DNA of 34,751 nt. Origin: Robiginitomaculum sp. GTDB taxonomy: Bacteria; Pseudomonadota; Alphaproteobacteria; Caulobacterales; Maricaulaceae. Below, piece after piece: positions 1 through 7,194 of the stretch (the first letter of the stretch is position 1; the number at the start of each line of letters is the position of its first letter). A model generated the notes under the pieces. The model ran no database searches. It worked only from the letters and a program-made list of their open reading frames with translations, and was not told the DNA's origin. A program made the translations under genes and the position numbers. The stretch is from positions 1 through 34,751 of the forward strand of contig WFTT01000008.1 in assembly GCA_015485335.1 (NCBI GenBank), in the 5' to 3' direction.

Positions 1-59
1 CCCCTCTTCCCTCATTTTAAGCCCTTGCCTCCTTGGCCGAACTGGCGAACCATGTCGCC

Positions 60-749
60 ATGCTGGACGTTCGTAATGTAAAAAAATCTTTTGCCGGCAA
101 TCCGGCGCTAAGAAACATTTCCCTTCATGCGATGCGCGGCGAGGTGGTGGCACTGGTGGGCCGCAATGGTGCCGGTAAATCCACCTTGATGCGCACCATT
201 GCTGGCTGTCTGCCCCCAGATGACGGGGAAATACAATTCCAAAAGGGCACCACCATTGGGTATCTGCCTGAAGGCGCGCCATTATATAAAGAACTTAGCC
301 CGCGGGCCTGCCTTAAATTTGTACTCAGTGCCCATGGCATTCATGGCCGGGCCCAGCGCGAGCGGATCACCAATATTCTGCAAAGCCTGGATCTGGAAGA
401 TACTGCCGATCTGGTGCTGAGCACCCTGTCCAAAGGCTATCAGCGCCGTGCGGCACTGGGCATGGCGCTGGCTCCTGACCCACATATTCTGATCCTGGAT
501 GAACCGTTTGATGGGTTTGATCCCATCCAAAAACATGCCGCGGTCCAATTGCTCAAACGCCTGGCCACACAAAAACTGATTCTGATCAGCACCCATACGC
601 TCAGCGATGCCAAAAGCCTGTGTACCCGTCTGGTGGTGATCGACCATGGCCTGATCCGGGCCGATGATACCCCCAAGGCCATATTGAAGAAAACGAAAAG
701 CGCCAATCTGGATTCGGCCTTTCGTAAACTGGTGGGTGATGCGCCATGA
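60..749 (+). CDS. ABC transporter ATP-binding protein, GldA-like
   Basis: ATPase subunit of an ABC-2 type transporter, expected to sit on the cytoplasmic face of the membrane protein encoded next. Numbering from the ATG at 60 (229 aa), it has Walker A GRNGAGKS at about 34-41, a signature LSKGY at 123-127, Walker B ILILDEP at 143-149 and a switch histidine in ISTHT. The LSKGY signature in place of LSGGQ is typical of GldA-like and related ABC-2 ATPases. The reading frame is open back to an in-frame TAA at 18-20, so the start is either TTG at 33 or ATG at 60. I prefer the ATG because it puts the usual family beginning (MLDVRNVKKSF) at the N-terminus; neither has a clear ribosome binding site. 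The stop overlaps the next start as ATGA, indicating translational coupling. The substrate is unknown. Confidence 0.88.
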   Translation: MLDVRNVKKSFAGNPALRNISLHAMRGEVVALVGRNGAGKSTLMRTIAGCLPPDDGEIQFQKGTTIGYLPEGAPLYKELSPRACLKFVLSAHGIHGRAQRERITNILQSLDLEDTADLVLSTLSKGYQRRAALGMALAPDPHILILDEPFDGFDPIQKHAAVQLLKRLATQKLILISTHTLSDAKSLCTRLVVIDHGLIRADDTPKAILKKTKSANLDSAFRKLVGDAP

Positions 750-3073
750 ACGGGTTTTGGGCCTTATTGCGCAAAGATTTACGGCTGGTGCTGGCCCGCC
801 CGGCCATGTTTGTGTTTATCGCCCTTTTTGCCATCAGTGCCGGGGCGATGACGTTTTATACCGGACGGTTTTTTGATGCCAATCGTGCCGATCTTAGCCT
901 TTTATTTTCGACCTTTCCCTGGCTGTTTGCCATTTTTGCCCCGGCACTGGCCATGGAAACCCTTAGCGCCGAACGCCGGGCCGGCACAGCGGAACTATTA
1001 CACGCTTTGCCCCTGCGCCCGCTGGCCATCATTTTAGCCAAATGGCTGAGCCTGTGGCTGATCTGTCTGTTTGCCCTTGGCCTGACCACAAGCCTGTGGC
1101 TCAGCATTAGCTGGCTAGGCACGCCCGATCATGGGGCCATCAGCGCCGGGTATCTAGGATCAGCCTTATTGGCGGGTAGCGCCTGTGCGCTGTCCCTGGC
1201 GGCTTCGGCCCGCACCCATAGCCAGATCATGGCGTTTCTGGGTGGGCTGGTGGTCAATACACTGGTCACCATTGGCACCTTGCCATCCTTGCACCGTCTG
1301 CCACAGATGTTTTCCCGGGCGCTGGCCGATTTTTCCACGCCCGTGCATCTGGTCCCCTTCATCCGCGGGGTGATCAGCCTGACCGATGTAATGTTTTTTG
1401 TCTCACTGATTGTGTTTGGCCTGTTTATCGCCTGTCTGCTCTGGAAAGAGAGGTCGTGGCGCGTACAGAAAATTACCATAGCAGCCCTGGCAGTTTTGCT
1501 GCTGAATATGGTGTTCTCTATGCCCGCCTTGCGAGCGGTGCGGCTGGATGTAACCGCCGGGCATCTTTACACCCTCAGCCCCGCAGCCAAGAAAATTATC
1601 CATAACCGGCAAGAGCCAACCCAGTGGATCTTTTATTATTCGCGGGCGCTGGCATCAAACTATCCGGATATTCGTAATTATGGGGCACAGGTCGAAGAAA
1701 GTCTGCGCAGCTTTGCCGATGCCAGCAATGGTAAAATCCGTCTGCGCATTATTGATCCTGGGGTGGATACCCCTCGCGAGGACCAAGCCATGGCCGCCGG
1801 TATGGAGGCCCTGCCCACGGATCGCAACCAGCCATTATATTTCGGTCTTGCCGGAGATAACGGGGCCGTTATTCCCCGGTTTGACCCACAAAGGGCCGGC
1901 AGTCTGGAATATGATCTGGCACGGGCCTTGGCACAGCAAACCATCACAGCGCCGCCAATCGCGCTTTTGGATGGTATCGACCTTGCCGGGCGGGACTGGT
2001 TTGTCACCGGGCGCAAGGAAAGCCTGATTTTTCGCCAATTGGCCAAACGCTATCGTGTGGATCTTTTGAGTCCGGACTTTGGTCTGGAAGATCTGCAAGA
2101 TCATATTCTCATGCTGGTGCATCCACCGGCTCTTGGGCAGGCGCAGGATCAGGCCATAAGCGATTTTATCGCCGCCGGTGGCCGGGCCCTGGTATTTCTG
2201 GACCCCTATAGCGAAGCCTCGGCCCGCCCGGCGCTAAACGGACTACCCAAATCCGGGGCCTATATGGCCTCCACCGCTCCCGGTTTCTTAGTGATGATGC
2301 AGCTAGGCTGGTCCAGCACGCGCATTGTCCTTGATCGCGATGCCGCCATGCCGGTAGAGCGCAAGGCCAAGGGGATTACCCGCACGCTGCGCCAACCCGC
2401 CTGGCTGGGCATCACCACCAACAATATGGCACCGGACAGCCCCATAACTACGCAATTGCATCGCGGGCTGGTCATGGCCAGCGCTGGCAAGTTAAGCGCC
2501 AATGCCACGGCGGGCTGGACCCCGCTGATCTTTTCCAGCGCCAACAGCGCCCTTATTGATGCCAGCGTGTTTGCCACGGATCCGGATCCGGCCACCCTGA
2601 TGCAGACCCCGGCGGCCACCGGCCAGTCCTATTGGTTGGGCGCGGTCAAGGATGGTGTCATCGTGCTGGGCGATGCCGACATGCTGGATGATAATTTTTA
2701 TGTGCAGAATGATCCGGTTTTTGGGGCCCGCGCCCAGACCGACAATGCAAGCTTTGTGCTTAATGCCCTCGACTGGCTCAGCGGCGCAGACGAGGTGTTG
2801 GCCCTTCGCGCCCACCAGACCGTCTCGCGCACCCTGACCCGCATTGATGCCTTGCGAACTCAGGCGCAGAAGCAATTGCGCAAAGAAGAATTAAAGCTGG
2901 GCAATGCCCCCGATATAGAGGCCCGCCAGACTTTACGCGCTGTGCGCCAGAAATTCCACCGCCAGATCAAAACCGTGGAGACCTTGTTGGAGATCATCAA
3001 TATCTGGCTGGCACCGGCACTGGTGCTGCTCTTGGGCGGTTTATTGACCTTATGGCGACGGCGACAGTTTTAA
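746..3073 (+). CDS. Fused ABC-2 permease and GldG-like periplasmic protein
   Basis: A 775-residue membrane protein that appears to combine a GldF-like permease and a GldG-like auxiliary subunit. Residues 1 to about 262 hold about seven hydrophobic segments (for example 20-40, 55-72, 95-120, 212-232, 242-262). A GldG-type entry motif follows, RLDVTAGHLYTLS at 266-278. A large soluble domain (about 280-740) is probably periplasmic. A charged helical stretch and a last membrane helix (about 748-768) end in RRRQF. In Bacteroidetes GldA/F/G are linked to gliding, but homologues occur in many non-gliding bacteria with unknown cargo, so I do not infer motility here. It overlaps the ATPase gene by 4 bp and is followed by convergent nrdA. 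No DUF4340-type partner is visible within the window. Confidence 0.82.
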   Translation: MNGFWALLRKDLRLVLARPAMFVFIALFAISAGAMTFYTGRFFDANRADLSLLFSTFPWLFAIFAPALAMETLSAERRAGTAELLHALPLRPLAIILAKWLSLWLICLFALGLTTSLWLSISWLGTPDHGAISAGYLGSALLAGSACALSLAASARTHSQIMAFLGGLVVNTLVTIGTLPSLHRLPQMFSRALADFSTPVHLVPFIRGVISLTDVMFFVSLIVFGLFIACLLWKERSWRVQKITIAALAVLLLNMVFSMPALRAVRLDVTAGHLYTLSPAAKKIIHNRQEPTQWIFYYSRALASNYPDIRNYGAQVEESLRSFADASNGKIRLRIIDPGVDTPREDQAMAAGMEALPTDRNQPLYFGLAGDNGAVIPRFDPQRAGSLEYDLARALAQQTITAPPIALLDGIDLAGRDWFVTGRKESLIFRQLAKRYRVDLLSPDFGLEDLQDHILMLVHPPALGQAQDQAISDFIAAGGRALVFLDPYSEASARPALNGLPKSGAYMASTAPGFLVMMQLGWSSTRIVLDRDAAMPVERKAKGITRTLRQPAWLGITTNNMAPDSPITTQLHRGLVMASAGKLSANATAGWTPLIFSSANSALIDASVFATDPDPATLMQTPAATGQSYWLGAVKDGVIVLGDADMLDDNFYVQNDPVFGARAQTDNASFVLNALDWLSGADEVLALRAHQTVSRTLTRIDALRTQAQKQLRKEELKLGNAPDIEARQTLRAVRQKFHRQIKTVETLLEIINIWLAPALVLLLGGLLTLWRRRQF

Positions 3074-3082
3074 GCGTAAGAC

Positions 3083-4981
3083 CTACTGACAGGCGAGGCA
3101 TTCCTCGTAATCGGTCGGAGCCTCCATTTGCAGGCCCTCTGCCTTGTTGTCATCCTTGGTGCCATTGGCAAAGGCGGTGCGCTGCACCGATTTTGAGCGG
3201 CAGTAATAAAGCGATTTAACGCCCTTTTCCCAGGCCGACCAATGCAGCATGTGCAAATCCCATTTGCTGACATCACCGGGCAGAAAGACATTGACTGATT
3301 GAGACTGGCAAATCAGCGAGGCACGATCCGCCGCATGTTCAATGATCCAGCGCTGGTCAACCTCAAACGCGGTACGGAAAAGCGCTTTTTCATCTGCGCT
3401 GAGCACATCCAGATGCTGTACAGAGCCTTCGTGCTCTAGAATGCTGCCCCAGGTGTCCTGCGTGTTGACGCCCTTTTCTTCCAGCAGGCGTTCCAGTTGC
3501 GCATTGCGCACGGTGAACGAACCGGAAAGCGTTTTATGGGTGTAGATATTGGCCGGAATAGGCTCGATCCCCGCCGATGTGCCGCCACAAATGATAGAGA
3601 TGGATGCCGTCGGCGCAATGGCCATTTTGTGTGAAAAGCGCGCCTTCAGCCCCGCATCTTGCGCATCGGGGCAGGCTCCGCGCTCTTCGGCCAGCTTGAC
3701 CGAGGCCGCATCGGCACCGCGGCGAATATGTTTGAAAATCTGCAAATTCCAGGACTTGGCCAGGGCCGATTCAAACGGTGCATTTTGCGATTGCAGGAAA
3801 GAGTGAAAGCCCATCAGGCCCAGCCCGACCGAGCGTTCACGCTGGGCTGAATATTTGGCCCGCTCCATAGCCGTTGGCGCGGTATCGATAAATTCCTGCA
3901 GGACATTATCCAAAAAGCGGTAAATATCCTCGATAAAGTTTTCATCCTCGCGCCATTCCAGAAACTTCTCGGCGTTCAGCGAGCTGAGACAGCAAACCGC
4001 GGTGCGTTCCTTGCCCAGATGATCCGGCCCGGTGTGCAACATAATCTCGGCACACAGATTGGATTGTTTAACGCTGAGGCCCAGATCGCGCTGATGCTTG
4101 GGCATGGCGCGGTTCACGGTGTCAGAGAAAATAATATAGGGCTCGCCGGTCTGAACCCGCATTTCCAACAGTTTCTGCCACAAGGCACGGGCATTGACCG
4201 ATTTAACCGGCTTGCCGGTTTTGGGGCTAAGAAGATCAAATTCGGTATCATCGCGCACCGCCTCCATAAAGGCATCGGTGATATTAATACCGTGATGCAG
4301 GTTCAGCGATTTGCGGTTAAAATCGCCAGAAGGTTTGCGGATCACCAGAAATTCTTCGATTTCCGGGTGGTGAATATCCAGATAAACCGCCGCTGATCCC
4401 CGGCGCAAAGACCCCTGAGAGATCGCCAGGGTCAGCGAATCCATAACCCGCACAAACGGGATGATGCCGGCGGTGTGCCCCTTTTCGCCAACTCGCTCGC
4501 CAATGGAACGCACCCGGCCCCAATAGGTGCCGATGCCGCCGCCATTAGAGGCCAGCCAGACATTTTCATTCCAGGTCTCAACAATACCGTCCAGCGAATC
4601 GCTGACTGAGTTCAAAAAACATGAGATCGGCAGGCCACGCTTGGCCCCGCCATTGGATAGCACCGGCGTTGCCGGCATGAACCACAGATCCGACATGTAA
4701 TTATACAGGCGCTGGGCATGGTCCAGGTCATCCCCATAGGCCATGGCCACCCGGGCAAACATGTCCTGATAACTTTCACCCGGCAGCAAATAACGATCCC
4801 GCAAGGTGGTCTTGCCAAAGTCCGTCAGATTGTCGTCCTTGGAATAATCAAGTTCGATGCCTTTGACGACGCGCAAGCCGGTTTGTTTGGCTTCATCCTG
4901 GCGGTCATCAGCCCGCCTGGAAGTCTCCAAAATGTCCGTTGCAATTTTCGCTTTTTTGGCGATTGGCATCGTCTTGTTCAT
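3083..4981 (-). CDS. nrdA: Ribonucleoside-diphosphate reductase alpha subunit (class I)
   Basis: Catalytic subunit that reduces ribonucleotides to deoxyribonucleotides in the cytoplasm, working with a radical-generating beta subunit. In the 632-aa product the expected residues are visible: Cys121 in PISCFL, the Asn308-Cys310-Glu312 triad in NLCAEI, a cysteine pair at 330-331 in AVCCLSS, the SNGGGIG loop at 145-151, the radical-transfer tyrosine pair in KSLYYCR near the C-terminus, and the terminal CLAC redox motif. The protein begins almost directly with the ten-stranded barrel region, so the N-terminal ATP-cone of E. coli NrdA (about 760 aa) is absent. The start at 4981 is chosen because GGAG lies 5 nt upstream; the open frame extends to 5098 but that part is uncharacteristic. 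No nrdB lies next to it. It is convergent with the upstream ABC operon with only 9 bp between. Confidence 0.95.
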   Translation of the reverse strand: MNKTMPIAKKAKIATDILETSRRADDRQDEAKQTGLRVVKGIELDYSKDDNLTDFGKTTLRDRYLLPGESYQDMFARVAMAYGDDLDHAQRLYNYMSDLWFMPATPVLSNGGAKRGLPISCFLNSVSDSLDGIVETWNENVWLASNGGGIGTYWGRVRSIGERVGEKGHTAGIIPFVRVMDSLTLAISQGSLRRGSAAVYLDIHHPEIEEFLVIRKPSGDFNRKSLNLHHGINITDAFMEAVRDDTEFDLLSPKTGKPVKSVNARALWQKLLEMRVQTGEPYIIFSDTVNRAMPKHQRDLGLSVKQSNLCAEIMLHTGPDHLGKERTAVCCLSSLNAEKFLEWREDENFIEDIYRFLDNVLQEFIDTAPTAMERAKYSAQRERSVGLGLMGFHSFLQSQNAPFESALAKSWNLQIFKHIRRGADAASVKLAEERGACPDAQDAGLKARFSHKMAIAPTASISIICGGTSAGIEPIPANIYTHKTLSGSFTVRNAQLERLLEEKGVNTQDTWGSILEHEGSVQHLDVLSADEKALFRTAFEVDQRWIIEHAADRASLICQSQSVNVFLPGDVSKWDLHMLHWSAWEKGVKSLYYCRSKSVQRTAFANGTKDDNKAEGLQMEAPTDYEECLACQ

Positions 4982-5091
4982 TCTCACTCCGCCCCCGGTA
5001 GCTGGCACAAATCTGCCTCGTATACGCCCCACAAAGACAGGGCATACCTGATTGATTGTTACTCTCTGAATTGTCAGAATTTTAGCCCCTG

Positions 5092-5107
5092 ACACCACAT
5101 ATAGTGT
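5092..5107. promoter_or_regulatory. NrdR-like operator box
   Basis: The 16-mer ACACCACATATAGTGT (ACACTATATGTGGTGT on the nrdA strand) is very close to the known NrdR box, a partly palindromic ACAC-(A/T rich)-GTGT element through which NrdR represses ribonucleotide reductase genes. It lies 111 bp upstream of the nrdA start and overlaps a possible -10 (TATATG) that would pair, with a long spacer, with TTGACC at 5124-5129. NrdR sites usually come in pairs about three helical turns apart. The only candidate partner, around 5122-5137, matches at only about 7 of 16 positions. Confidence 0.6.
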
Positions 5108-5160
5108 TTTGCTTCGCTCGAAGGGTCAATATGTTGGAAGCAAGAAAATTGCTTTTTTTC

Positions 5161-5175
5161 TTAACAACCCGTTAA
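5161..5175. promoter_or_regulatory. CtrA-type binding site (TTAA-N7-TTAA)
   Basis: The sequence reads TTAACAACCCGTTAA, a full match to the TTAA-N7-TTAA consensus of the alphaproteobacterial cell-cycle regulator CtrA. It is about 30 bp upstream of the putative -35 of nrdA. In Caulobacter, nucleotide biosynthesis genes including nrdA are under DnaA/CtrA-network control, so the placement is sensible. In an AT-rich stretch such a match can also occur by chance. Confidence 0.45.
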
Positions 5176-5321
5176 GCAGCGAAAAACGCTTGAGAAATTC
5201 TTTACAGTTTTACGACAGAGCGCGCCTTAAAATTCTGACCAAATGCACAAGATTCCTGGGGATAAGCTGTGAATATTTTCAGAAAACCGAGTGTTGCCAA
5301 TCGCTTGTAAAATCCGTTTTG

Positions 5322-5336
5322 AAAAAACCGGTTTTG
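5322..5336. repeat. Palindromic repeat copy 1 (AAAACCGGTTTT core)
   Basis: The 15-mer AAAAAACCGGTTTTG contains a perfect 12-bp palindrome, AAAACCGGTTTT. An identical 15-mer occurs at 5445-5459, 123 bp further on. Its function is unknown; it could be a dimeric protein site or a small hairpin. Confidence 0.6.
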
Positions 5337-5444
5337 GAGCACATCTTTTTCCGCCAAAGGCGTGCACTTCAAGAACACTACCTATGGGTGAACCCTGGAC
5401 AGATTTGGAGACGTCGGCGACAATTTAATTGCCAGATTTTCAGC

Positions 5445-5459
5445 AAAAAACCGGTTTTG
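5445..5459. repeat. Palindromic repeat copy 2 (AAAACCGGTTTT core)
   Basis: Exact second copy of the 15-mer at 5322-5336. It lies 20 bp beyond the hemY stop in the direction of hemY transcription. On the minus strand it reads CAAAACCGGTTTTTT, a short stem followed by a T-run, so it could act as a weak rho-independent terminator for the heme operon. Confidence 0.45.
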
Positions 5460-5478
5460 TCATGGCCGTGAAGAAAAA

Positions 5479-7194
5479 TTAATGCACTTCGCGCTTGCGG
5501 CTTTGCACATCGGCGTCGTCTTCAACCTCGTCTTCCACCAGTGGACCCGGGTCATCGGGCTGACGCGGAAAACCGGCAACATTAAGATCCGGGCTGGGTG
5601 CCGGTTCCGGTTTTCTCTCTTCGACAATCGTTTCCGGTGTCATTTCCTTGGGTTTGGTTTTAGGCTTTGCCGTCCGGCGCCGCCGAGGCCGTTTGGGTTT
5701 GGCCGGCGCGATAATCTTTATCGGCTGGGGCACTTCCTCAACGGCTTTTTCATCCTCTATACCTTCGGCCGCCTCTGCACGGCTGGCGCCCTCCTCTTGG
5801 CCCGCCTTGTCTTCGGCAACATCTTCATCCTCTGCATGTTGGGCTTCCAAGAACAACATCTGGTCCGGGTTGAGCGGAATACGTTCAAAGCGCTCATGGC
5901 GTGGGTGGATCAACTCGCCGGCATCCCCATAGGAATAAACCAGTCGCGCCCAGTCCTCATCACGATAGCCAAAGGCCGGACCTTCGGGATCCAGATCCGA
6001 CCAGTCCGGCTCTGATGGTGCAGAGAGCGACCGGGTCAGCCATTCATTGGCTGCTTTGCGATTGCCAGCCTTGCGTTCAATCTGGTTCATCAGGGTGCAC
6101 AGCCGCGAAGAGGGTGGTGATTCGGTTTCCAGCACCGGCATGATGGCCTCGCGCGCGGCCTCCACGTCATCTTCATCCAGGGCAATTTCAGCGGCAAAAA
6201 TACGGCTTTCCCGATGTTTGGGATTCAGTTCCACCAACCCACGCAGACGTTTGGCCCGTGCCTTGGGTTTTTCATCTTCTTTCAGGTCACGATAAGCCAG
6301 CGCCAACGCTGGGTGCGGCTTGGCCGCCCAGGCATCCTCAAGCAGGCCAGCGGCCCGCCAGCCCTTGCCGGCGGCCACCAACAGCCGCGCCGCCAAAGCC
6401 GCGCCCGGAGCAAAGCCCGGGGCGGCTCCCACGGCCTTTTCAGCCAGACGGCGCGCTTCGTCCAAATCGCCGCGGGCCTCGGCTTCACTGCTTTCTGCGG
6501 CCAGCAAAACCGCCCGCCGGCGCTTGGCCGCCAAGGGTACGATATGGCCTCGTTTTTCACCACGACTGAGGGTGGCAATGGCCCCGACCCAATCGCGGGC
6601 TGCCACTTGGGCATCAAAGAGTGCATCAAAGGCCCATTTTGCCCCCGGTTCCGCATCCAGGGCCGCCATGGCCTCTTTGATCGCAGCACTGTAATCGCGC
6701 CGTTCCAGGGCCGCTCGGACCAGCCCCCGGCGCGCCGCCAGCGCTGTGCGTTTGTCCTCCAACAAGGTCTGATATTGGCGTTCCGCCCCGGCGATATCGC
6801 CCACCGCCTCGGCGGCACGGGCCGCCAATAGGCCAGACAAGGCCGGACGATCCAGCAGCATTTTTACCCGCTCGGCGTTTTTTACTGCGCCTTGCGCATC
6901 CCCGGAAGCCGCGGCAATCACCGCCTGTTCCAGTGCGTCATAGCCCTTGTCCCGGCGCGCCTGGGCACGGCCTTTGCGCACCTGCCCCGGCAATTCAATC
7001 AGCCAGCCCAGCCCGCGCCAGAAAAACGCAAAGGCAAAGGTCAGCAACAGCAAGACCACCATGGAAACGGCGGCGCTGGTCCGGATTTCAAACCCAAAGG
7101 CGGTGATCGCCACCTGCCCGGGATGGGCGGCCAGCCAAAAGGCAAAAATGCCAATGAGCAAGGCAATCGCCACATAAAATGCCAACCGGATCAT
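5479..7194 (-). CDS. hemY: HemY-type membrane protein with long charged C-terminal tail
   Basis: Inner-membrane protein of the HemY N-terminal-domain family, found beside heme genes in proteobacteria; its biochemical role is still poorly defined. It is not the Bacillus-type protoporphyrinogen oxidase also called HemY. Two membrane helices (about 5-23 and 41-60) are followed by a helical, alanine-rich, TPR-like region of about 380 residues. The 571-aa length exceeds that of E. coli HemY (about 400). The excess is a tail from about residue 447: an acidic stretch, a strongly basic patch (PKRPRRRRTAKPKTKPK, about 499-516), then a Pro/Asp/Glu-rich end. The start overlaps the stop of the Mic60-like gene as ATGA, so it is the last gene of the hemC-hemD-Mic60-hemY run. 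Confidence 0.85.
   Translation of the reverse strand: MIRLAFYVAIALLIGIFAFWLAAHPGQVAITAFGFEIRTSAAVSMVVLLLLTFAFAFFWRGLGWLIELPGQVRKGRAQARRDKGYDALEQAVIAAASGDAQGAVKNAERVKMLLDRPALSGLLAARAAEAVGDIAGAERQYQTLLEDKRTALAARRGLVRAALERRDYSAAIKEAMAALDAEPGAKWAFDALFDAQVAARDWVGAIATLSRGEKRGHIVPLAAKRRRAVLLAAESSEAEARGDLDEARRLAEKAVGAAPGFAPGAALAARLLVAAGKGWRAAGLLEDAWAAKPHPALALAYRDLKEDEKPKARAKRLRGLVELNPKHRESRIFAAEIALDEDDVEAAREAIMPVLETESPPSSRLCTLMNQIERKAGNRKAANEWLTRSLSAPSEPDWSDLDPEGPAFGYRDEDWARLVYSYGDAGELIHPRHERFERIPLNPDQMLFLEAQHAEDEDVAEDKAGQEEGASRAEAAEGIEDEKAVEEVPQPIKIIAPAKPKRPRRRRTAKPKTKPKEMTPETIVEERKPEPAPSPDLNVAGFPRQPDDPGPLVEDEVEDDADVQSRKREVH

Larger units (their letters stand above)
4982..5478. other. AT-rich intergenic region upstream of nrdA
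   Basis: A 497-bp gap between the end of hemY and the start of nrdA, both on the minus strand, and clearly richer in A and T than its surroundings. It holds an NrdR-like box (5092-5107), a minus-strand TTGACC (5124-5129) that could be a -35 element for nrdA, a CtrA-like site (5161-5175), a GATTC/GANTC site (5251-5255), a one-mismatch DnaA-box-like TTATCCCCA on the minus strand (5257-5265), and two copies of a palindrome (5322-5336, 5445-5459). I see no convincing gene in it. A 120-codon open frame on the plus strand has no family resemblance and no ribosome binding site. Confidence 0.7.

Noticed and set aside
5109-5471. 120-codon open frame on the plus strand in the nrdA upstream gap
   Set aside because: No ribosome binding site, no family resemblance, AT-rich non-coding-like composition, and it covers the regulatory motifs and repeats.
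4982-5478. Chromosomal replication origin
   Set aside because: Although AT-rich with a CtrA site and a DnaA-like box, only one imperfect DnaA box is seen and none of the usual origin neighbours (dnaA, hemE, parAB, gidA) is present. Regulation of nrdA explains it better.
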